64,000 bases of DNA. Origin: Polynucleobacter sp. MG-27-Goln-C1 (GTDB lineage Bacteria; Pseudomonadota; Gammaproteobacteria; Burkholderiales; Burkholderiaceae). The translations under genes and the position numbers were made by a program. The notes beneath the pieces are model-generated. The model worked only from the letters and a program-made list of their open reading frames with translations, was not told where the DNA came from and did no database searches. Shown here piece after piece: positions 51,194-60,056 of the stretch (position 1 is the first letter of the stretch; every line of letters begins with the position of its first letter). Where the stretch lies: NCBI RefSeq assembly GCF_018881905.1, contig NZ_JACVPM010000001.1:722575-786574 (forward strand), in the 5' to 3' direction.

Positions 51194-54061
51194 TTAGCCC
51201 ATGCCCTCTATAAACGTATCAATAAATCGGGCAATCGCATCCCCAACCCTTACTAAAGTTGATTTACGCTCCAAAATTTTGGGCTTTTGCTCCAGGACTT
51301 CAATTAACTCCTCCGACCTTGGGGCTTGGTTTGTAAATTCATAGCCTTCTAGTAAAGCTTGAAGTTTCTTTCCATCAATCTTCTCGGACTGACATAGCGC
51401 ATCAAAGGCAGCCTTCTTCTTCTTGGCCCAAAACACTTCAAATTCTTCTGCAACCCCATCAGGAGATAGGCCACTGAGGCTTTCTTCAATAAACTGCTCA
51501 ATCAGGACTCTCTTAGAGCGCAATTGAATCTCACCAGATAGATAGTCATCAATCTGCTTTTTGATTCCCTCGCCCTTTTTACCATTGCCACCATTCTTTA
51601 ACCATTCGGTTAACAGCAAGATGATGTACGCAACATTAATTTGATCTCGATGAATGAGAACAATCTCAAAGTCCACGTCATTCAGAATGGAATCTTTCTC
51701 TTTGGCATTCTCATGCTTGACGCGTTCATAGATATCGAGGTACTTAGACTTGTAATCTTCAAAACCTTGCTCAGTAAGAGCCAGATCCCCCTCCTTGTAG
51801 TCAGTAAACGAAGTGATTACATTCTTTAACTTAAGAAGCTCTCTAAAGCGCGTTACAAACAGTAGCTGCTCATTCTCATCCTGTAAATCATCCACCGATG
51901 AAACGGTTGGAGTTAAGGCAAGGAGTGCTTCAACCGCTAGGTTATATTTTTCAACGTAATTCTCATAAGGCTCTAGCAGCACTGTTTCCTTAGCATCCTT
52001 ATTGGAGAATAAGGCAATCGCTTCATCCGTCTTTTCCTTTAGATTTCTAAAGCAAATGATATTGCCCTGTGATTTCTTATCGTTCAGAATGCGGTTGGTT
52101 CTAGAGAACGCCTGAATTAGGCCGTGGTACTTTAAGTTCTTATCAACGTAAAGCGTATTGAGTCTTGGACTATCAAAACCAGTTAGGAACATATTGACTA
52201 CCAATAGGATGTCCACTTGCCCCTGGCGTACGCGCTTAGCAATATCTTTGTAGTAGTTGTAATAGTCCTGGCTATCTTTAGTCGAGAACTTAGTACCAAA
52301 CATCTCGTTATAGTCATTGATGTATTGATCTAGCTTGTCTCGGCTATAGGTCACCTTTTCAGGAGTTACGCCATCATCTTCAGGAATTACGCCACCAGTA
52401 CCATCAGCCTCAGGATTAGCCTCATTCTGCTGATAGCTAAAGATGGTGGCAATCTTTAAGTCTGAGCCCGTTTCTGCGATTTTCTGTTTGAATAAGTCGT
52501 AGTACCGAATCAATGAATCTACACTGTCAACGCAGAACATCGCAGTGAAATCTGGATGCTTTGTCTTTTGACGATGATGGTCAATGATGTAATCAGTGAT
52601 CTTATTAAGCCGGTCGTCAGCCTCCATCAACTCCTTGGTATCGATTGACTCGACGTCGATATCCAGGTGGCTACCATATTCTTTTTTCTTGTATCGCCCG
52701 ACATATTCAACAGAGAAGCGAAGGACGTTCTCATCCCGTATTGCATCAACAATAAGATATTTATGCAGACAAGTACCAAACAGATCGGCGGTTGTTTGCT
52801 TGCGCCCACCATGGGAAGATGCGTTCTTCTCCAGAATCGGCGTTCCAGTAAAGCCAAACATTTGGCAGTTACTGAAATACTGCTTAATGTTTTTATGGTT
52901 CTCGCCAAACTGGCTACGATGGCACTCATCAAAGATGAAGATCACCCTCTTGTCTTTTAGACCGTCCATCTTGATGGCATGCCTATCACGGGTGATCGCG
53001 TTATTTAACTTCTGAATCGTTGTTAGAACTATCTTTGAAGTTGGGTCATTGAGCTTCTTGACCAACTCCGAGGTATTGGGTGCGCTATCGACTGAACCCT
53101 CTTCGAAATGGTTGAATTCCCTCTCCGTTTGATAGTCCAAGTCTTTTCTGTCCACGACGAAGACAACCTTATCAACTTCTGGTAATTCAGCAACGATTTG
53201 ACTGGTCTTAAACGAAGTTAAGGTTTTGCCTGAGCCGGTTGTATGCCAGATATAAGCATTGGACTTACTGGTTTTTACCTTTTCAATTAGGGCCTCTACT
53301 GCGTAATACTGGTAAGGGCGCATTACTAAAAGCAACTTGTCTACTGTCAGAACCATGTAGCGAGAAATCATCTTCGCTATATGGCAAGGCTTTAGGAATT
53401 CAGCACTAAAGTCATGCAGGTCTGAGATGCGCTTATTTTCTTTGGTAGACCAGAAGAAGGTCTGCTTGAAGGTGAACTCTTTAATGCTCTTATTGTTAGA
53501 GAAATACTTGGTATTGACGCCATTGCTAATGACAAAGAGCTGAACATACTGAAATAAGCCATAGCCCGCATCATAGGACTCATGCTTGTAGCGAATAATC
53601 TGGTCAAAAGCGACCTTTAGATCCATACCGCGACGTTTGAGCTCGATCTGGACTAAAGGCAGGCCATTAATCAGAATCGTGACGTCATAGCGATTCTTAC
53701 GCTTACCTTCTGTTGATATTTGGTTGGTGACTTGGAACTCATTCTGGCACCAGTCAACATGGTTTAAGAAGGTGATCCAGATAACATCCCCGTTGTCACG
53801 CTTTAAGGCAAATTTATCTCGAAGGATTTCTGCGCGGTCAAAGACATTACCGGTGTTTAGCTTATTAAGGATCTGCTCATATTCCTTATCGCTAAAGCGA
53901 AGATTGGGAATATGGTGAGTGTTTTCGTTGTGGAGCTCAAGTTGGCGCCTCAAGTTAGCCAACATGGCAGACTCATCCAGAATCTCTACGCGGGAGTACT
54001 CCATTGACTGGAGTTGTTTAATTAGCGCTTCTTCTAGCGCGGCTTCAGATTGGATGGTCAT
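51194..54061 (-). CDS. hsdR: Type I restriction enzyme, R subunit
   Basis: This 955-residue protein has an N-terminal nuclease domain (IQIELKRRG-like in LVQIELKRRG), then helicase motifs: HTTGSGKTLTS (Walker A), FDECHRSQ (DEAD-type box), GFTGTP and QAFSRTNRI. It translocates DNA and cuts unmodified targets in the HsdR2M2S complex. It lies one base after the hsdS stop. Length is normal. Confidence 0.95.
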   Translation of the reverse strand: MTIQSEAALEEALIKQLQSMEYSRVEILDESAMLANLRRQLELHNENTHHIPNLRFSDKEYEQILNKLNTGNVFDRAEILRDKFALKRDNGDVIWITFLNHVDWCQNEFQVTNQISTEGKRKNRYDVTILINGLPLVQIELKRRGMDLKVAFDQIIRYKHESYDAGYGLFQYVQLFVISNGVNTKYFSNNKSIKEFTFKQTFFWSTKENKRISDLHDFSAEFLKPCHIAKMISRYMVLTVDKLLLVMRPYQYYAVEALIEKVKTSKSNAYIWHTTGSGKTLTSFKTSQIVAELPEVDKVVFVVDRKDLDYQTEREFNHFEEGSVDSAPNTSELVKKLNDPTSKIVLTTIQKLNNAITRDRHAIKMDGLKDKRVIFIFDECHRSQFGENHKNIKQYFSNCQMFGFTGTPILEKNASSHGGRKQTTADLFGTCLHKYLIVDAIRDENVLRFSVEYVGRYKKKEYGSHLDIDVESIDTKELMEADDRLNKITDYIIDHHRQKTKHPDFTAMFCVDSVDSLIRYYDLFKQKIAETGSDLKIATIFSYQQNEANPEADGTGGVIPEDDGVTPEKVTYSRDKLDQYINDYNEMFGTKFSTKDSQDYYNYYKDIAKRVRQGQVDILLVVNMFLTGFDSPRLNTLYVDKNLKYHGLIQAFSRTNRILNDKKSQGNIICFRNLKEKTDEAIALFSNKDAKETVLLEPYENYVEKYNLAVEALLALTPTVSSVDDLQDENEQLLFVTRFRELLKLKNVITSFTDYKEGDLALTEQGFEDYKSKYLDIYERVKHENAKEKDSILNDVDFEIVLIHRDQINVAYIILLLTEWLKNGGNGKKGEGIKKQIDDYLSGEIQLRSKRVLIEQFIEESLSGLSPDGVAEEFEVFWAKKKKAAFDALCQSEKIDGKKLQALLEGYEFTNQAPRSEELIEVLEQKPKILERKSTLVRVGDAIARFIDTFIEGMG

Positions 54062-54062
54062 G

Positions 54063-55223
54063 TTAGATAAACATCTGCTGGAGTAGGCCTTGTTTATATT
54101 GCTTGGTTAGCTCAAGTTTGGATTTAATGATTTCAATTTTTTTATCAATCCCAACCGAAAACTCTAATATTTTTATTTGCTCATCATGATGGGGTAACGG
54201 TATTGTGATTTTTGAATACTGTGATATCCAATAACGCTTATGCTCATCACCCCCTTGAAAATCAATTCGACACATTGCTTCATAGATATACCTAAGACAG
54301 TTATCTGAATTGATATTTTTTAGCATCTTCATTGCGGATGACTTAGCCTTAAATGGAAAATCAACAAATTTAAATGCCGTGGTGAAGTCATCGAATATGA
54401 TGACTGGTAAATCTGTATAAATACCGTTAATTTCGTCCGTGTAGCCCAATAAAAATGTCTTACCTGCTGTTAGAACGGGAGTATCAAAGCCATCAGAATA
54501 TTCAGTGGATGAAACAAGATAGCGGCCCGGCTGTTCATAATCCAGCACTTCCTCTAACGGCACATATTCCCAGCCTGGAAAATCTTTTCCTGCGCTATCT
54601 TTAAATCGAATTTCCTGATTAAAGATTTTCTGCATGACGCCATTTTTGTATTGAATAAGCAGCTCATGCTTCTTGGTTAAACCAGATATTTTCTGGTCAA
54701 TTTTTGACAAAAATAGGCCGACTTTTTGCTGCTCCTCAATAACTGGTGCGGCAACCTTTAAAGGTCTCAAAACTTGAAGATTTATATTTTTCTGAGCATT
54801 TTGAGTGGCCTTTGAATCTAACTCACCCTTTCTTGTATCCAAAAAATACTTTAACCAAAAAGGGTCTGCTTTATTTGAGTAGGTTTTGATGGCTACTACA
54901 CTATCAGTACAGGCAACAGGCTCTTTTGCGATTGCTGTATCCCCAATATTTGCAGCGATCGTTATAAACACAGTACAAGCAGGAAATTGCTTGCTTACAG
55001 CCAAACCTTCCTCATTAAGAAATTGAGTATATTTCTCCACATACAAGGGTGCATTAACAATATCTCCTGTTTGGACAAAAGGAATATTTCCCCCAATAAA
55101 ATATTTCGGATCATTTCTTGGGCGGGGAGTAAATCGCCCCCGCTGAATCTCACCCAAGCTCGCTAACTCACATTCTTGATATTGTTGATGGAAGGATTTG
55201 AATCTCAACTTAGGCGCAGTCAT
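54063..55223 (-). CDS. hsdS: Type I restriction enzyme, specificity subunit
   Basis: This 386-residue protein has two target-recognition domains separated by a central helix. The first is near 20-170, ending NINLQVLRPLKVAAP, and the second is near 215-360. The start MTAPKLRF shares a base with the hsdM stop (TAATG). It sets the DNA sequence read by the complex. HsdS genes vary fastest in such operons. Confidence 0.93.
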   Translation of the reverse strand: MTAPKLRFKSFHQQYQECELASLGEIQRGRFTPRPRNDPKYFIGGNIPFVQTGDIVNAPLYVEKYTQFLNEEGLAVSKQFPACTVFITIAANIGDTAIAKEPVACTDSVVAIKTYSNKADPFWLKYFLDTRKGELDSKATQNAQKNINLQVLRPLKVAAPVIEEQQKVGLFLSKIDQKISGLTKKHELLIQYKNGVMQKIFNQEIRFKDSAGKDFPGWEYVPLEEVLDYEQPGRYLVSSTEYSDGFDTPVLTAGKTFLLGYTDEINGIYTDLPVIIFDDFTTAFKFVDFPFKAKSSAMKMLKNINSDNCLRYIYEAMCRIDFQGGDEHKRYWISQYSKITIPLPHHDEQIKILEFSVGIDKKIEIIKSKLELTKQYKQGLLQQMFI

Positions 55224-56806
55224 TATTTTCGACCTTCCCCGAATGGCAGCTTGATACCAAGCTCCCCACAAAAGATCCCTATCTCTTTGTCAATGCTAGC
55301 CATCTCTTCGTCTAGGCTAGTCAGCTGAAGCGATAGTTCAGCAAGATCAATTTTATCTACCACCTTAAAGCTATCAACATATCCTGGAATATTCAAATTC
55401 CAGTCATTTTCTTTAATTTTCTCGATTGAGGCTGTGGCACTGTATTTCTCCTCAACTTTACGTGCCTTGTAGGTCTGAACGATCTTATTGATGTGTTCAG
55501 GGCGCATTACGTTTGTAGTTTTTACCTTCTCAAAATTCTTACTTGCATCGATAAAAAGGATGCTGTCATTCTTCTTGCGGCATTTACGCATCACTAAAAT
55601 ACAAGCCGGAATAGCGGCACCATAAAACATATTTGAAGGTAGGCCAATGACTGCATCTAAGCAGTTCATTTTCTCAATCAGGTATTGACGAATATGACCT
55701 TCTGCCCCTCCCCGGAATAGAGCTCCATGAGGTAATAGGACTGCCATAGTGCCCTCTTCAGATAGGTGGTAAACCATGTGCTGCACGAAGGCTAGGTCAG
55801 CTTTGCTGCTTGGCGCTAGTTTGCCGTATGAGCTAAAGCGGTCATCACTCATAAACATCGGATTGGCAGACCATTGCGTTGAAAATGGTGGATTGGCCAC
55901 AATCGCATCAAACTTCATTTCTAGATGCTGAGGTTTTTCTAGTGTGTCCTCATTCTTGATATCAAACTTACTAAAGTGCACGTCATGCAAGATCATGTTC
56001 ATGCGTGCTAAGTTGTAAGTGGTTGGATTTCTTTCTTGCCCATAGATGTGCCCAACAAACTCTGCTTGTCGTTTTACGCGTAGCAGGAGTGAGCCGGACC
56101 CACACGTTGGGTCATAGACATTTCTGAGTTTTGGATTATTCAGAGTTACCAGTTCAGCAAGAAGTTGTGAGACTGGTTGTGGGGTATAAAACTCCCCCGC
56201 CTTTTTTCCTGCGCCACTGGCAAATTGACCAATTAGGTACTCATAGGCATCGCCAAGAACATCAGCCGTAGCATCGCGCAATTGGAAATTAATTTCATTT
56301 AGATGAACCAGCACCTTGGCAATAAGATCGTTTTTCTCATCCTCTGACTTGCCTAGCTTGGCCGAGGTGAGGTCTATATCGTCAAATAGGTGCTCAAACT
56401 CTTCAGCACTCTCGGTTCCCAAAGTGCTTTGCTCAATATTTTTGAGGACCTTTGTTAAGTCACCGAGAATGAAGGTGTTGGAGCCTAGCTCCCCGTTGCC
56501 TTTTTTAGCCAGATGATCAAACATTTCGCTGGGTGCAAGGTAGTAGCCAAGCTCTTCTTTACAGGCCCCTTCGATCGCTTCTAGGTATTTTTTACCTTCA
56601 GCAGACTTTTCATCAAGACTTTCAAACGTTAGCTCTTCACCCTCTAATTGATCATTAGCAAAGTTGGCAATTTTTTCTGATAGGTACTTGTAGAAGATAA
56701 ATCCAAGGATGTAATCCCGGAAGTCGTCTGCGGACATCTTGCCTCGCAATGTATTGGCAATATTCCATAGCTGTTGCTGTAATTGACGACGCTGCTCTTC
56801 TGACAT
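55223..56806 (-). CDS. hsdM: Type I restriction enzyme, methyltransferase subunit
   Basis: This 527-residue protein has the N6-adenine methyltransferase motifs DPTCGSGSLLL (SAM-binding) and NPPF (catalytic), and the HsdM N-terminal helical domain. It protects host DNA and forms the core of the complex. It is first in hsdM-hsdS-hsdR, transcribed towards the element interior. It lies at the right end of the element, 320 bp from the tRNA-Ser gene. Confidence 0.96.
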   Translation of the reverse strand: MSEEQRRQLQQQLWNIANTLRGKMSADDFRDYILGFIFYKYLSEKIANFANDQLEGEELTFESLDEKSAEGKKYLEAIEGACKEELGYYLAPSEMFDHLAKKGNGELGSNTFILGDLTKVLKNIEQSTLGTESAEEFEHLFDDIDLTSAKLGKSEDEKNDLIAKVLVHLNEINFQLRDATADVLGDAYEYLIGQFASGAGKKAGEFYTPQPVSQLLAELVTLNNPKLRNVYDPTCGSGSLLLRVKRQAEFVGHIYGQERNPTTYNLARMNMILHDVHFSKFDIKNEDTLEKPQHLEMKFDAIVANPPFSTQWSANPMFMSDDRFSSYGKLAPSSKADLAFVQHMVYHLSEEGTMAVLLPHGALFRGGAEGHIRQYLIEKMNCLDAVIGLPSNMFYGAAIPACILVMRKCRKKNDSILFIDASKNFEKVKTTNVMRPEHINKIVQTYKARKVEEKYSATASIEKIKENDWNLNIPGYVDSFKVVDKIDLAELSLQLTSLDEEMASIDKEIGIFCGELGIKLPFGEGRK

Positions 56807-57044
56807 CTATTTCCCTTGATTTGGGGCTTAAAGCTCCAGATAACTAAATTACCAAAATGCTATTACTAGCGCTAATAATGATATTTTTTAGTTTAACTTA
56901 GCCCCAACCTTCCTCAGGTCAGCGTTATTTAGCCCGGGTGAGGAATTGATTCTGATTTGCTTAAAAATCTGCAAGGCTAGGCCTTTAAGCATGATTTCTA
57001 TCCAAGATGACCTTCTCTGATCCATGCAAGGGAATAAGCTCAGA
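56807..57044. other. Gene-free right end of the element
   Basis: Upstream of hsdM. It presumably holds the hsd promoter. No repeats of the left-end motif set or other clear structure seen. Open frames here are short and unlike known proteins. Confidence 0.45.
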
Positions 57045-57142
57045 CAATGTTTTGGTGGTGGGTAGAACGGTGGGTAGAAGAGCCCCAAAAACAAAGAGCC
57101 CCATGGTTAGGGGCTCTGCTGTCGTATATGGCGGAAGAGGTG
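57045..57142 (-). repeat. Right element end: tRNA-Ser 3' region similar to left end
   Basis: Similar to 29017-29113 over its whole length. The last 18 bp (57125-57142, TATATGGCGGAAGAGGTG) are identical. The 14 bp TGGCGGAAGAGGTG are the 3' end of tRNA-Ser. It is the att site at the intact tRNA. Confidence 0.85.
57095..57117 (-). terminator. tRNA-Ser terminator
   Basis: AGAGCCCC (57095-57102) pairs with GGGGCTCT (57110-57117) around a 7-base loop; minus-strand T-rich tract follows. A twin lies at 29066-29088. Confidence 0.85.
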
Positions 57143-57218
57143 AGATTCGAACTCACGGAGGACTTTCATCCTCGCCAGTTTTCAAGACTGGTGCATTCAA
57201 CCGCTCTGCCACTCTTCC
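57129..57218 (-). tRNA. tRNA-Ser(UGA)
   Basis: A 90-base gene with CCA and long variable arm, as expected for tRNA-Ser. Acceptor GGAAGAG pairs with CTCTTCC; the anticodon stem CCAGT/ACTGG encloses CTTGAAA, anticodon TGA; the variable arm is CGAGGATGAAAGTCCTCC; the T loop is TTCGAAT. It is the integration target of the element. Confidence 0.95.
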
Positions 57219-57237
57219 TTGCGATTTGAGTCCTAGA

Positions 57238-58374
57238 TTATAAAGAACTTTTGATTTGCGCCTCTAAATGCTGGGCAATCGCCAAACAGGAGGTGAGGCC
57301 TGGGGACTCAAAGCCATAGAGATTGAATAAGCCCTGGAGTTGATGCTGCTGGGGTCCCTCAAAGTAAAAGTCTCCTGCTGGGGCGTTTGGCGGGACGATT
57401 TTGGCTCTCACGCCAGAGTAATCGGCCTGCAATGCGCCGTCTTTTAGGCCGGGCCAGTACTGCCTGACTGCCGCATAAAAGCCCTCTCCCCGCTTTGCAT
57501 CAACCGTGTAGTTAATCTGGCTTTCCTCGTTAATATCTAGCCACTCCACATCTGGACCAAACTTGGCCTGACCACCCATATCGAGAGTTAGATGAACGCC
57601 CAGTCCACCCGGTTCCGGGATGGGGTAAATCAAATGGCTAAATGGTGATTTGCCAGATAAGGAGAAATAGTTACCTTTAGCGAAGTAGGCTTTGGGTATG
57701 AGGTCTTTTGAAAGCCCTTCAATTTTTTGAGCCAGTGCTGGGGCGCTCAGTCCCGCGCAATTAATCAGCAACTTCGTCTGAATGGTCATACCGTCAGCGC
57801 CACCAATGGTGAGCTCAAAGCCACCTTCAGAATTTGCACCGATTGGTTTAGCGCCAAGCAAGGGAGATTGATAGGCAACCATACCGCCCGCATCTTCAAA
57901 GCCGCCAAGCAATGACAACATTAATCCGTGGCTATCCACTACCCCTGTTGAACTTGAAAGCACTGCAGCTTCACATTGCAACTGTGGCTCCATCGCCTTA
58001 GCCTGCGCCCCTGAAATCATCTTGATATCGGGGACTTGATTATTTTGGGCTTTATACAAAATACCCTGAAGATCATCCAACTGATTAGTGTCAGTCGCCA
58101 CAATGAGTTTGCCGTAAGCCTGTGTACTCACTTGATGGCTGCGGCAATATTCATAGAGGAGGCGATTGCCTGCTACGCAGAGTTTGGCCTTGAGAGAATC
58201 CTTTGGGTAATAAATTCCTGCATGAATGACTTCACTATTGCGAGCACTACTAATGGTTCCAAAGGAATCCTCGCGCTCGAGCAAAATAGTTTCTCGGCCT
58301 TGTAATGCCATCTCGCGAGCAACCGCCAAACCAACGACCCCAGCGCCCACTACTACGCAATCAACCTGCTCCAT
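57238..58374 (-). CDS. FAD-dependent oxidoreductase, L-2-hydroxyglutarate oxidase-like
   Basis: This 378-residue protein has an N-terminal FAD-binding motif VVVGAGVVGLAVAREMALQG (GxGxxG), followed by SSARNSEVIHAGIYYP. This second stretch is typical of the LhgO/L2HGDH group of DAO-family flavoproteins. It may oxidise L-2-hydroxyglutarate or a related 2-hydroxy acid and pass electrons to the quinone pool. It is the first chromosomal gene right of the element, 20 bp upstream of tRNA-Ser, and is transcribed leftward into it. Confidence 0.85.
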   Translation of the reverse strand: MEQVDCVVVGAGVVGLAVAREMALQGRETILLEREDSFGTISSARNSEVIHAGIYYPKDSLKAKLCVAGNRLLYEYCRSHQVSTQAYGKLIVATDTNQLDDLQGILYKAQNNQVPDIKMISGAQAKAMEPQLQCEAAVLSSSTGVVDSHGLMLSLLGGFEDAGGMVAYQSPLLGAKPIGANSEGGFELTIGGADGMTIQTKLLINCAGLSAPALAQKIEGLSKDLIPKAYFAKGNYFSLSGKSPFSHLIYPIPEPGGLGVHLTLDMGGQAKFGPDVEWLDINEESQINYTVDAKRGEGFYAAVRQYWPGLKDGALQADYSGVRAKIVPPNAPAGDFYFEGPQQHQLQGLFNLYGFESPGLTSCLAIAQHLEAQIKSSL

Positions 58375-58514
58375 TCGGCTTTTCCTGACCTGATTTCAGA
58401 TATGTCTCAATTTTGTAATGACTTTTGCCTAAGCTAAAGCCTTTATATTGCTGAAATCGTAACATTTTCAGTGTTTTAAGGGGATTTTGATGACCTTATT
58501 GATAAAATCTAGAC

Positions 58515-60011
58515 ATGTCTGTGCAAGCCCAATTAGCTAACCAAAGTATTCATTCAGCCCTTGATATGGTGCTGGATACCGCCTATCAAGGAATTGATGT
58601 GGCCAATTGGAAAAAGCTCTTTGCCGGCGCACGTCAATCGCAGTTAGAGCAATTCATTGTGGATATGTTTGCTGGTAAGCACATCAACAATAGTGAAGAT
58701 CGCCCTGCCCTCCATTCTGCACTTCGCAATCTGAGCAAAACGCCAGTGTTGATCGATGGTAAAGATGTCATGCCAGCTGTATCTGAAGTTTGGCATCGCA
58801 TTGATGCGCTTTGTAATAAATGGGTTGGCGTAACTGACGTCATTCATATTGGTATTGGTGGATCTGATTTTGGCCCTCGCCTTGCTATTGAAGCCTTAGC
58901 CCATGTTCCCGGTATTGAAAGCCGTGGCATGCGTATGCATTTCTTGGCCAATATTGATACTGCTGAACTTGCTCGTATCTTGGCTCGCGCTCAGCCCCAT
59001 AGCACTCGTGTGATTGTGGTCTCGAAGTCATTCACCACCCTTGAAACGTCCATGAATGCCAAAGCAGTTGTTGCTTGGCTTAAAGATAGTGGTTGTACTC
59101 ACAGTCAAATTGAGCATGCTTTATATGCTGTGACCGCCAACATTACTGCCGCCAAAGACTTTGGTGTCAGCGAAGACAACATCTTCCCATTCTGGGATTG
59201 GGTTGGTGGTCGTTACTCAGTCTGGTCAGCAGTAGGTCTACCAATAGCCCTGCAATACGGCTTTGAGACATTCAAACAGTTTCTAGCTGGTGCTGAAGCG
59301 ATGGATTTGCATTTTAAGAATGCACCTCTAGAAGAAAACCTACCCGTCATCATGGCACTCTCTTTGCTGTTTCAGCAAGAGAAACATGGCATCAAAGCCT
59401 ATGCAGCTATTCCGTATGCGGATGCCTTGGATTGGTTTCCGAAGTGGTTACAGCAGCTTGATATGGAAAGCAATGGCAAGAGCGTGGATCGTGATGGCAA
59501 GCCAGTGAAGCATTCTTCCCCAGTAGTCTTTGGTAGTGCTGGCAGTAATGCGCAGCACTCTTACTTCCAACTCTTTCACCAGGGTACCGAGATCATTCCG
59601 ATTGATTTCATCGCCGTACGTGAGCCCATGAGTGATCGGCCTGAGGCTGTAGCGCATCACCGAATTCTGCTTTCCAATTGCTTGGCACAAGCGCAGGCAT
59701 TAGCAAATGGCAAGACTGCCAGCAATCCGAATGATGTTTATCCCGGCAAGCGCCCAAGCAATCTTTTGTTGCTGCCAAAACTCAATGCTTTTTATCTTGG
59801 CGCCCTACTCGCTTTGTATGAGAACCGCACTGCGACATTAGGCGCCCTGTGGAATATCAATAGCTTTGACCAGCCCGGTGTCGAATACGGCAAAGTTCTG
59901 GCCAAGCCGATTGAGAAAGCCCTTGCAAGCCATCAAAATAATATTGCTGCCAGTGCAGATATTGATGCCGTTACTGCTACCCGCATTAATCTATTAAATT
60001 CAAATAACTAG
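58515..60011 (+). CDS. pgi: Glucose-6-phosphate isomerase
   Basis: This 498-residue protein has the family signatures IHIGIGGSDFGPRLA and the C-terminal GSNAQHSYFQLFHQGTE, and the active-site lysine/glutamate regions. It interconverts glucose-6-phosphate and fructose-6-phosphate. A TAAAAT box lies just before the ATG with no Shine-Dalgarno visible, so the gene may be transcribed near its start codon. The next gene, 45 bp away, is a phosphohexomutase; both would supply sugar nucleotides. Confidence 0.95.
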   Translation: MSVQAQLANQSIHSALDMVLDTAYQGIDVANWKKLFAGARQSQLEQFIVDMFAGKHINNSEDRPALHSALRNLSKTPVLIDGKDVMPAVSEVWHRIDALCNKWVGVTDVIHIGIGGSDFGPRLAIEALAHVPGIESRGMRMHFLANIDTAELARILARAQPHSTRVIVVSKSFTTLETSMNAKAVVAWLKDSGCTHSQIEHALYAVTANITAAKDFGVSEDNIFPFWDWVGGRYSVWSAVGLPIALQYGFETFKQFLAGAEAMDLHFKNAPLEENLPVIMALSLLFQQEKHGIKAYAAIPYADALDWFPKWLQQLDMESNGKSVDRDGKPVKHSSPVVFGSAGSNAQHSYFQLFHQGTEIIPIDFIAVREPMSDRPEAVAHHRILLSNCLAQAQALANGKTASNPNDVYPGKRPSNLLLLPKLNAFYLGALLALYENRTATLGALWNINSFDQPGVEYGKVLAKPIEKALASHQNNIAASADIDAVTATRINLLNSNN

Positions 60012-60056
60012 TTACCACCCAAGCAATTCTTGGGCATCTTTACTGAAGGATCTGTA

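Larger units (their letters stand above)
29096..57142. mobile_element. Integrated tail-less phage-like element (candidate capsid-encoding satellite) in tRNA-Ser(UGA)
   Basis: The element is bounded by an 18-bp direct repeat. The left end has an integrase next to it; the right end rebuilds an intact tRNA-Ser. Core genes are integrase, AlpA, DUF1376 protein, small and large terminase, portal, scaffold-like protein, major capsid, a small protein, holin and endolysin. Cargo is retron, IetAS, Fic, nuclease-STAND, deoxynucleotidase and HsdRMS. I find no tail, connector or tape-measure gene and no CI-like repressor. Confidence 0.85.

Noticed and set aside
56888..57094. A minus-strand open frame at the right element end as a gene
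   Set aside because: Its PPKHCL segment comes from the duplicated end sequence, also present at 29020-29060, not from a conserved protein.
29096..57142. Intact inducible tailed prophage
   Set aside because: No tail, tape measure, connector or repressor gene could be found, and head genes are separated by cargo.
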